DNA of 64,000 nt from positions 44,406,342 to 44,470,341 of the forward strand of contig CM055066.1 of the NCBI GenBank assembly GCA_029204045.2. The letters are read 5' to 3'. This document shows, piece by piece, positions 23,539 through 36,724 of the stretch; the stretch's first letter is position 1, and every line of letters starts with the position of its first letter. The stretch comes from Tillandsia leiboldiana. Its lineage: Eukaryota; Streptophyta; Magnoliopsida; Poales; Bromeliaceae. The notes below the pieces were generated by a model. That model was not told where the DNA came from. It made no database searches and saw only the letters and a program-made list of their open reading frames with translations. The position numbers and the translations under genes were made by a program.

Positions 23539-24680
23539 CCTTTCTCTCTCTTTCCTGCTGGAGCAAGAAACGAAAGAAAAGAAGGAGAAGAAGAAGAGAT
23601 AGAGAAGAAGAAAGAGAAAGAAAGAAAGGAAAGCAAAGGAGAAGAAGAAGGTGCAGCAGCAAGCCTTCTCTTGGCTGCTGCTTCTGGATGCATCTCGAGA
23701 CTTGGGGGAAGCTTGAAAGAGCATTTAGAAGCCCTCCAAAGTGTGCTCCCACTCCTCTTCATCCTTCCCTCTTGATCAAAGACATCAAAAGAGGTTTCTT
23801 ATGAACCAAGTAGAGGGTGTTTTGAACATTCCAAAGGGGAACACCATTTACGCTGTCTTTTGATCAAGAGAATATTAAAGAGAAAAAAATTTGGAGACTA
23901 AGAGATCGACTTTTGTTCGCTTCGAGAACAAAGAGAATTATCGAGGTTCTATGAACCAAGTAGAGGGTGTTTTGGAGCATTCCAAAGGGAACACCATTTA
24001 CTTGCTTGTCTTTTGAATCAGAGAATATTAAAGAGAAAAATCTTGAGACTAAGAGATCGACTTTTGTTCTCTTTCGAGAACAAAGAGAATTATCGAGGTG
24101 GGGGATTCTGCCGAAATTGGGTCCTCTCCCCTTTCTCCTTTGCTTTTTCGATCCAGAAGCATGATAGTAGCCTGTTAAGGCGTTAGAATTATGATAGTAA
24201 TGCATGCGTATTTGAATAAATGCTATTCTATGATGGATATGAAAAGATTACATGCGTAGAAGTAAACAATTAATTATTATGGTGATCATCCTAGGGTGTA
24301 ACCCTAGGAACGCATGTGAAAGTACAAGGGAAAAGAGATGCATGATTGTAGTGAGACTTAGGAGAAACCTAGATTTAGGTCAATGAGTGGCATGATGAAC
24401 TGGAGATACACCTAATTGACGTGTGGCATTACCTTTAGGACAATAACCTAAGGTTGAGAATAGAGTGTTCAACATAGAGTCAGAGAACTCTAGGTTAAAA
24501 CAGTTATGGAACTTATGTAAAGGAACCTAAGGCGACTAGTGGATTAACTCTAGTGATTAAAATAGAGTTAGTGCAACCCTAAGATAACATGGAACAGGAA
24601 AATAGAGTTAGTATAACTCTAGGATTCGTGATAAGAATCAGGAAAAGGGGGATTAGATCTCCAAGTCATAGAATTAAACC
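22018..24680 (+). mobile_element. LARD 3' LTR, partial (contig-2 end)
   Basis: First 2663 bp of the LTR, cut by the gap. It carries the 3'-LTR bases (C at 22723; CG near 23248) also present in 32084-36719. The last kilobase is full of single-base indels. I take it as the same sequence as 32084-34773, assembled from the other contig. Confidence 0.85.
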
Positions 24681-24780
24681 NNNNNNNNNNNNNNNNNNNN
24701 NNNNNNNNNNNNNNNNNNNNNNNNNNNNNNNNNNNNNNNNNNNNNNNNNNNNNNNNNNNNNNNNNNNNNNNNNNNNNNNN
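24681..24780. other. Assembly gap (100 N)
   Basis: Exactly 100 N between two contigs that appear to overlap by about 10 kb. Confidence 0.98.
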
Positions 24781-25234
24781 TGTTGCCAGAATTTTAAAAG
24801 TTTGGTCCTGTGAGCAAGAACTCAAACATGAAAAAGTTGTTTAATTCCAAAATTTGAAAAATTATTATCCACGCAATCCTGGCACGTAAAGCTAGAATAA
24901 GAGAATTTTGCAAAAAGAATTGAGAAAATAGATCAATTTCTCATATCTTGAAAAATCCCAAAAATTGCCCTAAAAATCGAAATTTATGAAATCGATGTCC
25001 AAAAATCTGTTGACAATAACAACAAGCATAGAAACAATGCTCAGGCATCTGGTTCAGATTTCAAAAAAAAAATGATCAAAAACCGTGCAAAAATGAAATC
25101 ATAGCATGAAATCCATCACGTTTTGAAGAAACAAGCAAAAACTGTGAATAACCGAGTTTTGATCAAAAAAACTTACTTGGATCGAGTGAAGTGAAGTGAA
25201 GAAAGATCCAAAAGCTAGATTCTAGAGAGAGAAA
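24781..25234. other. Duplicate of the SIRE pol-env spacer (contig-3 start)
   Basis: Matches 14701-15169 from the first base (TGTTGCCAG), with indels. It places contig 3 on the same flank as contig 2. Confidence 0.88.
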
Positions 25235-26722
25235 TGTAATGTACCAGATTTATGGTATATAAATAATATAAATAAAAATGGTATGAAATACTATTTTTAT
25301 TGGATTCGGAGAAAAGTGCTAAATTATGATTTTATTCAAAATAGGGAGAGTGTAGTACATCGATTTCCGCGAAAAGGCGAAGTTCAGCAAATACTTGTAA
25401 CGCATTTCAAATGTAATTACAAGTGAGTTGGAAGCATTGCGATCGATGCAAAAGTCATCGAGTCGAAAAGTGAGTTGGAGTTGAGAATTTGAAGCTTAGG
25501 TCATTGTGCGGCGATTTCCGCAAAAAGAACGAAATTCAGCAAAAATACTTGTAACACATTTCAAATGTGATTACAAGTGAGTTGGAAGCATTTCGAATCG
25601 ATACACAAGTCATCGAGTCGAAAAGTGAGTTGGAGTTGAGAAATTGAAGCTTCAATTGTGAAGCATAGGTCCTTGTTTGGCGATTTCCGCAAAAGTGCGA
25701 AATTCAGCAAGATACTTGTAACACATTTCAAATGTAATTACAAGTGAGTTGAAAGCATTTCGAATCGATACAAAAGTCATCGAGTCGAAAAGTGAGTTGT
25801 AGTTGGAAATCGAAGCTTCAAGCTTGTAAACGGTAGACCCACGTTCGCCGAATTCGCAAAATGGCGAAATGCGGCGAGAAGACTTGTAACATGTTTTAAA
25901 TATGATTACAGTCGAGTTCGGTGCGTTTCGGGCTGACGTGAAGGGCATCGGGTCGAAAAGTGACTTGAACCCCAAGGACTTAGCAAATTCTGGAATTTCT
26001 GAAATTCGTAATTCTGAAACTGCAGTTTTTGACAGTGCAGTTTATCGCGAAGCTTTTCTCGGGCTCTCTTTCGAAGGCTTAGAGTGGGCCAAAAATTTAA
26101 AAGAAATCGTGGGGTGTCTAACAAAAGTTTTCTGAGCAAAAGGGGTGAAAAACCTAGGTGAGCAATTAAGGAAAAATTGGAGAACGAAGCGAAGAAAATG
26201 CTTCGTAAATTCTGAAACTGCAGTTTTTGACAGTGCAGTTTATCGCAAAGCTTTTTCGGGGCTCTCTTTCGAAGGCTTAGAGTGGCCCAAAATTTAAAAG
26301 AAATCGTGAGGTGTCTCACAAAAGTTTTCTGAGCAAAAGAGGTGAAAAACCTAGGTGAGCGATTAAGGAAAAATTGGAGAACGAAGCGAAGAAAAATGCT
26401 TCGTAAATTCTGAAACTGGCAGTTTTTGACAGTGCAGTTTATCGCAAAGCTTTTTCGGGGCTCTCTTTGAGGGCTTAGAGTAGTCCAAAAAATTTAAACA
26501 AAATCGTGGGAAGTTTAAGAAAAATTTGTAGATTAAAGGGGAGAAGAAAAATTACAATTTTGATTTCCAGTTGACGGAAAAACGCGGAGAAAGTGGGGTA
26601 TCCGAAATTGCTCACTGCAGGGGAAAAAACTGCAGGAACAGGGGCAATTTTGGGAATTTAATTGTTAGTTGGGGCATTTTAGGTAAATTCACCATTCCCC
26701 CAACCACCCACCTGCAGGAATT

Positions 26723-26760
<38 letters not shown>

Positions 26761-29700
26761 GTTCTCTCTCTTTCCTGCGGGAGCAGAACGAAAGAAAAAG
26801 AAGGAGAAGAAGAAAGATAGAGAAGAAGGGAAAGAGAAAGAAAGAAAAGGAAAGCAAAGAGAGAGAAGAAGAGTGCAGCAGCAAGCCTTCTCTTGGCTGC
26901 TGCTTCTGGATGCATCCGAGACTGGGGTGAGCTTGAAGAGAGCATTTAGAAGCCCTCCAAAGTGTGCTCCCAACTCCTCGTCATCCTTCCCCTCTTGATC
27001 AAAGACATCAAAAGAGGTTCTTATGAACCAAGTAGAGGGTGTTTGGAGCATTCCAAAGGGGAACACCATTTTACTTGCTTGTCTTTTGATCAAGAGAATA
27101 TTAAAAGAGAAAAATCTTGGAGACTAAGAGATCGACTTTTGTTCTCTTTCGAGAACAAAGAGAATTATCGAGGTTTCTTATGAACCAAGTAGAGGGTGTT
27201 TTGGAGCATTCCAAAGGGGAACACCATTTACCTGCTTGTCTTTTGATCAAGAGAATATTAAAAGAGAAAAATCTTGGAGACTAAGAGATCGACTTTTGTT
27301 CTCTTTCGAGAACAAAGAGAATTATCGAGGTGGGGGATTCTGCCGAAATTGGGTGACCTCTCCCCTTGCTCCTTTGCTTTTCGATCCAGAAGCATGATAG
27401 TAGCCTGTTAGAGGCGTTAGGGAATTATGATAGTAATTGCATGCGTAGTGAATAAATGCTATTCTATGATGGATATGAAAATAATTACATGCGTAGAAGT
27501 AAACAATTAATTATTATTGTGATCATCCTAGGGTGTAACCCTAGGAACCATGTGAAAGTACAAGGGAAAAGAGATGCATGATGGTAGTGAGACTTAGGAG
27601 AAAACCTAGATTTAGGTCTAATGAGTGGCATGATGAACTAGGAGAATACACCTAGATGGACGTGTGGCATTACCTTAGGAAAATAACCTAAGGTTGAGAA
27701 TAGAGTGTTCAACATAGAGTCAGAGAACTCTAGGTTAAACAGATTATGGAACTTATGTAAAGGAACCTAAGGCGAACTAGTGGAATTAAACTCTAGTGAT
27801 GAAATAGAGTTAGTGCAACCCTAAGTTAAACATGGAACAGGAAAATAGAGTTAGTATAACTCTAGGATTCAGTGAGAAATCAGGAAAAGGGGGATTAGAT
27901 CTCCAAGTCATAGAATTAAACAAATATAATCCTAGAAAGTCATAGGCCGTCTGGGTAAATTGACAAATAATTTAACTCCAATCTGAGTTAAATAAAGGAA
28001 AGGAAAAATAGGGAAATAGAGTTAACAAACTCTAAGTTAGATAAAATTGATAGTAACTAGTGTCCTTGTGACGTAGTGTAATCTTAAGGGTATTTGAGAA
28101 CAAGCAAGGAAAAGTTTAAAAGGGGCTAGGATACCAAAGATATTGCCAAGTGGCAAAATAAGTGTAAATGTAAATGAACAGGATGTTCAAACCTATATTG
28201 GTGTTGGAGACACCCAAATTATCCTAGAGTAAAGAACTTAGGATAAAAGAGATAATAGCTCGAGAGAGAGCTAAAAGTAATTAATAAGCAAGACAAGCAA
28301 ATTGCTCAAGATAGAGCTAAAAGTGATTAATAAGCAAGACAAGCAAATTGCTCAAGATAGAGCTAAAAGTGATTAATAAGCAAGACAAGCAAATTGCTTG
28401 AAATAAAAGAGAAAAAGTAAAGAATAGCATTGAGGCATGAATGCTAACGGGAGGGTTGAGCATATGTCACTCCCGGGTAGATGAGTGCCAAGGTGCCTTA
28501 AACTCATCTGAGCCTAAAGTGTAAAGAGAGTGGTTAAAGAAAGAGAATGATTAATGAAAGGTAAAAAGGATAAGATAAAATACATTGGGCCGAGCACTAC
28601 GGGAGGCGACGCCACAACCTGTTCTTGTTTGATTGGGGTTGTAGGCATGCGTCTTTTGGAACCCTCGGACCCGGCAAATGTAAACTGCAAAAGAAAAGCC
28701 TAAATGGCTATTGGGAGGGTTGAGCATAGGTCACTCCCAAGTTAATTAAAGAATTAAAGCTAAGTTGCCAACGGGAGGGTTGAGCATATGTCACTCCCGG
28801 GGGAAGTGTGTGAGCAAGACTCAGCTTCCCAAGTAAAGGCAAAACAAAGAGCTAAAGGCAAAAGAAAAGATAAAGATAAAACGGGCGGACCTACGGTGAA
28901 ACCAGCCCATGTTGGAGGTACGGGCAGTATCCCTCTCCCGGGTAGAGACCCGTTCGGGACGTTTCTTCCGTAGGACGGGGTAACACTTGCGGGTGTTATC
29001 GGCAACCTTAGAAATCTTATCTTATGGTAGCAGGACTACCGGGCTGGGGCCCGTTGGATAAGAATTTCCGAGGGTTAACTTGAACTAAAGCACCAGAATG
29101 TAAAGAAAAAAAGAGAAAGATAGAGTGGCCAAGGTGGCCGGGTTAGTTGAACCCTGTATATAGCGGCATAGTGGCCGAGTTGGTGCTTAGCAGCCTAGTG
29201 TGGCTAGACAGTGTAGTGCTGGGTCGATGAGTATACACAGATAGTGTAGTGATATATTATATAGCATAGCCGCATTTTGATATTGAGGATTTTAGTTTCC
29301 TAGCACTATTATTATTGCTTCCATTGGACCAAGTGGTGTAGGACACTTTTTCTCGGTGGTTGAACCCACTGGGAACTCTGTCGGAGTTCTCACACCCCTT
29401 GGGTGACCCCCCCCCCCCCCCCCCACAGGTTCGGGTCGGGATACAGCGGACGAGACGGTTCAGATGCAGACGGCGAGGCATACGTCAGGGGCAAGGGCCC
29501 CAGCAGCATAGAGACCTAGAGGGTCTAGCAGAGGTATCCCTTTTATATATTTCTTGAGTGAACCTTGTCTGGTGAGGAATTTATGTAAAGGAATTGTAAT
29601 AATTTTATTTGCAAGTTCAGAAATGTAAAGTGTAATAAATTTAAGTTATGGTTCACTCTTGTATGCTTTCATTATCGCTTAAACTGTTTGTTTATAAAAT

Positions 29701-29870
29701 GAAAGTTCAAATTTATAGTGATTTTCAGTACTCTAATATTGAGCTTCCGCATATACTTGTTGTATGATTATGGATGTTACCGTTCCTTTCGGGTAGTGAA
29801 AGGTCATACCCGATTGGCGGGTCTGTTGGCGTGCCCGAACCGTACAAATTGGCGGACTCGGGGCGTGACA
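25235..29870 (+). mobile_element. LARD 5' LTR, contig-3 copy
   Basis: Length 4636 bp; repeats the 15170-19805 sequence including the 5'-specific T (25939). Its first 2 kb is indel-rich, as at a contig end. One T is missing at the TSD/LTR junction. Confidence 0.88.
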
Positions 29871-32083
29871 GATTAGAGTGGTATCAGAGCCTAGGAATAG
29901 TCCTAGGTCGTTGCAACCTTAGGGAGACCCTAGGGATTAGCACGAGAGAGTGTGTTGATTATTGGGCAAAAGTATTTGATTGGGTATTGTAGTTCCCAAA
30001 AAGGATGTTGGGACTGATCGAGGGTGACGAGCTTTCATTCTTCGGATATTACGTTGGCGGCCGACAACGTAATGTTGGAGATGAAAAGGAGTACCCTCTC
30101 ATACTTTCGCATGATTGGGTCGACGAGCCTTTTTGTCGGTATATAGACTGCGCGTTGCTCAAACGGCTAAGTTTGGGCTGGTTGTTTCGTTGTGGTGTGC
30201 ATATTAGCGATGACACCACATAGAGAGACGTATCTGTATTGACTCGAGTCACGAGAGGGCTCGGGGTCGAACAAGGTACACGAGCTGTGATAGAGGGTGG
30301 CCGCACTTATTAGTGTGGTCCAGCAGCAGATGAACCTTCTCGCCGATAGGCGAAAATTTTCTGCCGGTAGGGGGGCGGATTCCGACGCCTAGGGGTGGCG
30401 TCAAGGCGATAGTCGAAGCAGATCGATAGGCTCCAGTGGCTGATAGCACAGCAAGCTGGGGCTGCATAAATGACGCATGAGCATACGGCGTTGCCGCATG
30501 TAGGGGCAATAGTAGAGCGAGTGGCAGTGGCCGCCGAACTTTTGTCGGCGCAGCCAACACCTTCAGCATAGGGTGTTTTATGCTTATGTCAGCTAGGTTG
30601 CTGGCAAAGTATGGTTAGTAAGGTCCAGTGAGAGACTGACTCGCGAGGTAAATGGTGATCGCTATGTCGCGAGAGCCAAGTTGCTGTGCCCTAAGGGTTA
30701 GGGCAAGAAAGATTTACGGGCCAGGCGGCGTGAGTTCGCCCCTGATGACGGAGTGACTGTGTGGCGTGTTGCTTGTGGCTAGGTTGCCACGTAGTAGTGT
30801 TGGTGAGGCCTAGAGTAGGCTTCAGGATGCGAGAACCTCTCGAAAGAGCGAGAGTTTTGTGGCGCTGTTCTGATGGATCGGTGTAATGGCGAGGATTGCC
30901 ACCGCAGGATTTGCGAGTTAATCACCAGAGTTGGGGAACAGTCGTTGTGATGCCTCAACCTAGTTGGGAGAGGTGTACAGGAGTCATACGCGTGTTTAAG
31001 CAAGTTGCTTAACACTAGATATTTGCGAGTTAACATGGGGGCGCTGGATGCCCAACTGTTCGGGTGCTCATGGAGCACAGGTACCGTTTAGCCAGAGAGG
31101 GCTGATTAGGTGGCGTATTAGCCTTTGCCCAGTGTGGCCAGAGTTGATAAAGAGTTCGGGTCGTGGATTGACGACTAGTTGGTTGGTTTTGCTCAGTGAG
31201 TATAGTGGTCGCGTGGCGACGATTAACGGGTTCGCTTGGGGACGATCCGTGCCTGGACCATGTTTGTGGACTGTGGGCCTGTAGCCCAGTGGGCAGGCGC
31301 AGTCGGCTGTGAGAGACAGCGGCCCGAGACCTGAGGGCGGGGCATGATAGAGATTTGGTCGGGACGATAGTCCGAGCGATGACCCGGGAACACGGAATGC
31401 CACGTATGAGCGTTGAGACTGTTAGTATACTGAGAGCGTTATATGACCAGGCCGTAGAGCTAGTGGTGATTGTGGTACTGTAGCTCCTAGTGGGAGTGTT
31501 GGTGTAGTAATCCTAAGTGTGAATCTACCCGTTTGACGATTGGGTCTGTGGGATTAGTTTTCGGCTATAGGCCCCTATTGGACCGTGGTCTGTGAACCTA
31601 TTAGTAGTTCGAGATATCGGGTTAGCTGATAACCCGTGGACTTAGAGCACTAGTAGCGTATGTGATAGCTGGAAACTCGTGGATTGGCCTTGCCCTCCAC
31701 ATTAGGCAGTGGAGCGACCGAAATATGCGGTAAATGTAATTGGTTGCATATGCAACCTCATTGTGAAAAGTTGATGGCGGAATTAAAGTGGAAATTTTGC
31801 AAGAAAGACGGGGCAATTTGTGGTAATGGAGAGAGCAAGTGCTCAACTGTGCCTTTTACCTATTTGGTGAAAGTGGCCAGCCACCAGGTCTGAGTTTGTC
31901 CCTGGATTAAGATAGGGATTCATGAATGAGTTGCTCATGTAGTCTCGCCGAGCAGGCAATTTGAAGTCGGTCATGATATACAGTGAACCCAGTAGTGAGG
32001 GCAAAATTCCTCCCTCTCGATCAAGAAGGAGTCGAGATGTGATTCAAGTTTCGAGGACGAAACTTATTTTAAGGGGGGTAGAA
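29871..32083 (+). mobile_element. LARD interior, contig-3 copy
   Basis: 2213 bp, essentially identical to 19806-22017; PBS near 29879-29891, stem-loop 30048-30073, PPT just before 32084. One extra T near 31863 relative to 21800. Confidence 0.9.
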
Positions 32084-33580
32084 TGTAATGTACCAGATTT
32101 ATGGTATATAAATAATATAAATAAAAATGGTATGAAATACTATTTTTATTGGATTCGGAGAAAAGTGCTAAATTATGATTTATTCAAAATAGGGGAGAGT
32201 GTAGTACATCGATTTCCGCGAAAAGGCGAAGTTCAGCAAAAATACTTGTAACGCATTTCAAATGTAATTACAAGTGAGTTGGAAGCATTGCGAATCGATG
32301 CAAAAGTCATCGAGTCGAAAAGTGAGTTGGAGTTGAGAATTTGAAGCTTAGGTCATTGTGCGGCGATTTCCGCAAAAAGAACGAAATTCAGCAAAAATAC
32401 TTGTAACACATTTCAAATGTGATTACAAGTGAGTTGGAAGCATTTCGAATCGATACACAAGTCATCGAGTCGAAAAGTGAGTTGGAGTTGAGAAATTGAA
32501 GCTTCAATTGTGAAGCATAGGTCCTTGTTTGGCGATTTCCGCAAAAAGTGCGAAATTCAGCAAGAATACTTGTAACACATTTCAAATGTAATTACAAGTG
32601 AGTTGAAAGCATTTCGAATCGATACAAAAGTCATCGAGTCGAAAAGTGAGTTGTAGTTGGAAATCGAAGCTTCAAGCTTGTAAACGGTAGACCCACGTTC
32701 GCCGAATTCGCAAAATGGCGAAATGCGGCGAGAAGACTTGTAACATGTTTTAAATATGATTACAGTCGAGTTCGGTGCGTTTCGGGCTGACGCGAAGGGC
32801 ATCGGGTCGAAAAGTGACTTGAACCCCAAGGACTTAGCAAATTCTGGAATTTCTGAAATTCGTAAATTCTGAAACTGCAGTTTTTGACAGTGCAGTTTAT
32901 CGCGAAGCTTTTTCGGGGCTCTCTTTCGAAGGCTTAGAGTGGGCCAAAAATTTAAAAGAAATCGTGGGGTGTCTAACAAAAGTTTTCTGAGCAAAAGGGG
33001 TGAAAAACCTAGGTGAGCAATTAAGGAAAAATTGGAGAACGAAGCAAAGAAAAATGCTTCGTAAATTCTGAAACTGCAGTTTTTGACAGTGCAGTTTATC
33101 GCAAAGCTTTTTCGGGGCTCTCTTTCGAAGGCTTAGAGTGGCCCAAAAATTTAAAAGAAATCGTGAGGTGTCTCACAAAAGTTTTCTGAGCAAAAGAGGT
33201 GAAAAACCTAGGTGAGCGATTAAGGAAAAATTGGAGAACGAAGCGAAGAAAAATGCTTCGTAAATTCTGAAACTGCAGTTTTTGACAGTGCAGTTTATCG
33301 CAAAGCTTTTTCGGGGCTCTCTTTCGAGGGCTTAGAGTAGTCCAAAAATTTAAACAAAATCGTGGGAAGTTTAAGAAAAATTTGTAGATTAAAGGGGAGA
33401 AGAAAAATTACAATTTTGATTTCCCAGTTGACGGAAAAACGCGGAGAAAGTGGGGTATCCGAAATTGCTCACTGCAGGGGAAAAACTGCAGGAAACAGGG
33501 GCAATTTTGGGAATTTAATTGTTAGTTGGGGCATTTTAGTAAATTCACCATTTCCCCCCAACCACCCACCTGCAGGAATT

Positions 33581-33614
<34 letters not shown>

Positions 33615-36600
33615 TTCTCTCTCTTTCCTGCTGGAGCAAGAAACGAAAGAAAAAGAAGGAGAAGAAGAAGAGATAGAGAAGAAGAAAGAGAAAGAAAGAA
33701 AAGGAAAGCAAAGGAGAAGAAGAAGGTGCAGCAGCAAGCCTTCTCTTGGCTGCTGCTTCTGGATGCATCTCGAGACTTGGGGGAAGCTTGAAGAGAGCAT
33801 TTAGAAGCCCTCCAAAGTGTGCTCCCACTCCTCTTCATCCTTCCCTCTTGATCAAAGACATCAAAAGAGGTTTCTTATGAACCAAGTAGAGGGTGTTTTG
33901 GAGCATTCCAAAGGGGAACACCATTTACTGCTTGTCTTTTGATCAAGAGAATATTAAAAGAGAAAAATCTTGGAGACTAAGAGATCGACTTTTGTTCTCT
34001 TTCGAGAACAAAGAGAATTATCGAGGTTTCTTATGAACCAAGTAGAGGGTGTTTTGGAGCATTCCAAAGGGGAACACCATTTACTGCTTGTCTTTTGATC
34101 AAGAGAATATTAAAAGAGAAAAATCTTGGAGACTAAGAGATCGACTTTTGTTCTCTTTCGAGAACAAAGAGAATTATCGAGGTGGGGGATTCTGCCGAAA
34201 TTGGGTGACCTCTCCCCTTGCTCCTTTGCTTTTCGATCCAGAAGCATGATAGTAGCCTGTTAGAGGCGTTAGGGAATTATGATAGTAATTGCATGCGTAG
34301 TGAATAAATGCTATTCTATGATGGATATGAAAATAATTACATGCGTAGAAGTAAACAATTAATTATTATTGTGATCATCCTAGGGTGTAACCCTAGGAAC
34401 CATGTGAAAGTACAAGGGAAAAGAGATGCATGATGGTAGTGAGACTTAGGAGAAAACCTAGATTTAGGTCTAATGAGTGGCATGATGAACTAGGAGAATA
34501 CACCTAGATGGACGTGTGGCATTACCTTAGGAAAATAACCTAAGGTTGAGAATAGAGTGTTCAACATAGAGTCAGAGAACTCTAGGTTAAACAGATTATG
34601 GAACTTATGTAAAGGAACCTAAGGCGAACTAGTGGAATTAAACTCTAGTGATGAAATAGAGTTAGTGCAACCCTAAGTTAAACATGGAACAGGAAAATAG
34701 AGTTAGTATAACTCTAGGATTCAGTGAGAAATCAGGAAAAGGGGGATTAGATCTCCAAGTCATAGAATTAAACAAATATAATCCTAGAAAGTCATAGGCC
34801 GTCTGGGTAAATTGACAAATAATTTAACTCCAATCTGAGTTAAATAAAGGAAAGGAAAAATAGGGAAATAGAGTTAACAAACTCTAAGTTAGATAAAATT
34901 GATAGTAACTAGTGTCCTTGTGACGTAGTGTAATCTTAAGGGTATTTGAGAACAAGCAAGGAAAAGTTTAAAAGGGGCTAGGATACCAAAGATATTGCCA
35001 AGTGGCAAAATAAGTGTAAATGTAAATGAACAGGATGTTCAAACCTATATTGGTGTTGGAGACACCCAAATTATCCTAGAGTAAAGAACTTAGGATAAAA
35101 GAGATAATAGCTCGAGAGAGAGCTAAAAGTAATTAATAAGCAAGACAAGCAAATTGCTCAAGATAGAGCTAAAAGTGATTAATAAGCAAGACAAGCAAAT
35201 TGCTCAAGATAGAGCTAAAAGTGATTAATAAGCAAGACAAGCAAATTGCTTGAAATAAAAGAGAAAAAGTAAAAGAATAGCATTGAGGCATGAATGCTAA
35301 CGGGAGGGTTGAGCATATGTCACTCCCGGGTAGATGAGTGCCAAGGTGCCTTAAACTCATCTGAGCCTAAAGTGTAAAGAGAGTGGTTAAAGAAAGAGAA
35401 TGATTAATGAAAGGTAAAAAGGATAAGATAAAATACATTGGGCCGAGCACTACGGGAGGCGACGCCACAACCTGTTCTTGTTTGATTGGGGTTGTAGGCA
35501 TGCGTCTTTTGGAACCCTCGGACCCGGCAAATGTAAACTGCAAAAGAAAAGCCTAAATGGCTATTGGGAGGGTTGAGCATAGGTCACTCCCAAGTTAATT
35601 AAAGAATTAAAGCTAAGTTGCCAACGGGAGGGTTGAGCATATGTCACTCCCGGGGGAAGTGTGTGAGCAAGACTCAGCTTCCCAAGTAAAGGCAAAACAA
35701 AGAGCTAAAGGCAAAAGAAAAGATAAAGATAAAACGGGCGGACCTACGGTGAAACCAGCCCATGTTGGAGGTACGGGCAGTATCCCTCTCCCGGGTAGAG
35801 ACCCGTTCGGGACGTTTCTTCCGTAGGACGGGGTAACACTTGCGGGTGTTATCGGCAACCTTAGAAATCTTATCTTATGGTAGCAGGACTACCGGGCTGG
35901 GGCCCGTTGGATAAGAATTTCCGAGGGTTAACTTGAACTAAAGCACCAGAATGTAAAGAAAAAAAGAGAAAGATAGAGTGGCCAAGGTGGCCGGGTTAGT
36001 TGAACCCTGTATATAGCGGCATAGTGGCCGAGTTGGTGCTTAGCAGCCTAGTGTGGCTAGACAGTGTAGTGCTGGGTCGATGAGTATACACAGATAGTGT
36101 AGTGATATATTATATAGCATAGCCGCATTTTGATATTGAGGATTTTAGTTTCCTAGCACTATTATTATTGCTTCCATTGGACCAAGTGGTGTAGGACACT
36201 TTTTCTCGGTGGTTGAACCCACTGGGAACTCTGTCGGAGTTCTCACACCCCTTGGGTGACCCCCCCCCCCCCCCACAGGTTCGGGTCGGGATACAGCGGA
36301 CGAGACGGTTCAGATGCAGACGGCGAGGCATACGTCAGGGGCAAGGGCCCAGCAGCATAGAGACCTAGAGGGTCTAGCAGAGGTATCCCTTTTATATATT
36401 TCTTGAGTGAACCTTGTCTGGTGAGGAATTTATGTAAAGGAATTGTAATAATTTTATTTGCAAGTTCAGAAATGTAAAGTGTAATAAATTTAAGTTATGG
36501 TTCACTCTTGTATGCTTTCATTATCGCTTAAACTGTTTGTTTATAAAATGAAAGTTCAAATTTATAGTGATTTTCAGTACTCTAATATTGAGCTTCCGCA

Positions 36601-36719
36601 TATACTTGTTGTATGATTATGGATGTTACCGTTCCTTTCGGGTAGTGAAAGGTCATACCCGATTGGCGGGTCTGTTGGCGTGCCCGAACCGTACAAATTG
36701 GCGGACTCGGGGCGTGACA
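32084..36719 (+). mobile_element. LARD 3' LTR
   Basis: 4636 bp ending GGGCGTGACA, followed by the TSD GAAAT at 36720-36724 and then by SIRE spacer. This is the complete version of the LTR begun at 22018. Confidence 0.92.
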
Positions 36720-36724
36720 GAAAT

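Larger units (their letters stand above)
15165..36724 (+). mobile_element. LARD-like non-coding LTR element (locus assembled 1.5 times)
   Basis: Outer limits: LTR start TGTAATG at 15170 and LTR end GGGCGTGACA at 36719, with TSD GAAAT on both sides. As assembled it reads LTR-interior-LTR(partial)-gap-flank-LTR-interior-LTR. The simplest true structure is one element: 5' LTR 4636 bp, interior 2212 bp, 3' LTR 4636 bp. It has an initiator-tRNA-Met PBS, a gypsy-type PPT and no gag or pol, so it must depend on an autonomous relative, probably a Tekay-like gypsy. It lies in the pol-env spacer of the SIRE element. Confidence 0.85.

Noticed and set aside
22018..25234. A second genuine LARD copy in tandem (LTR shared between two elements)
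   Set aside because: LTR-specific bases, identical flank at 24781-25234, the 100-N gap and indel-rich ends fit contig overlap better than a real tandem.
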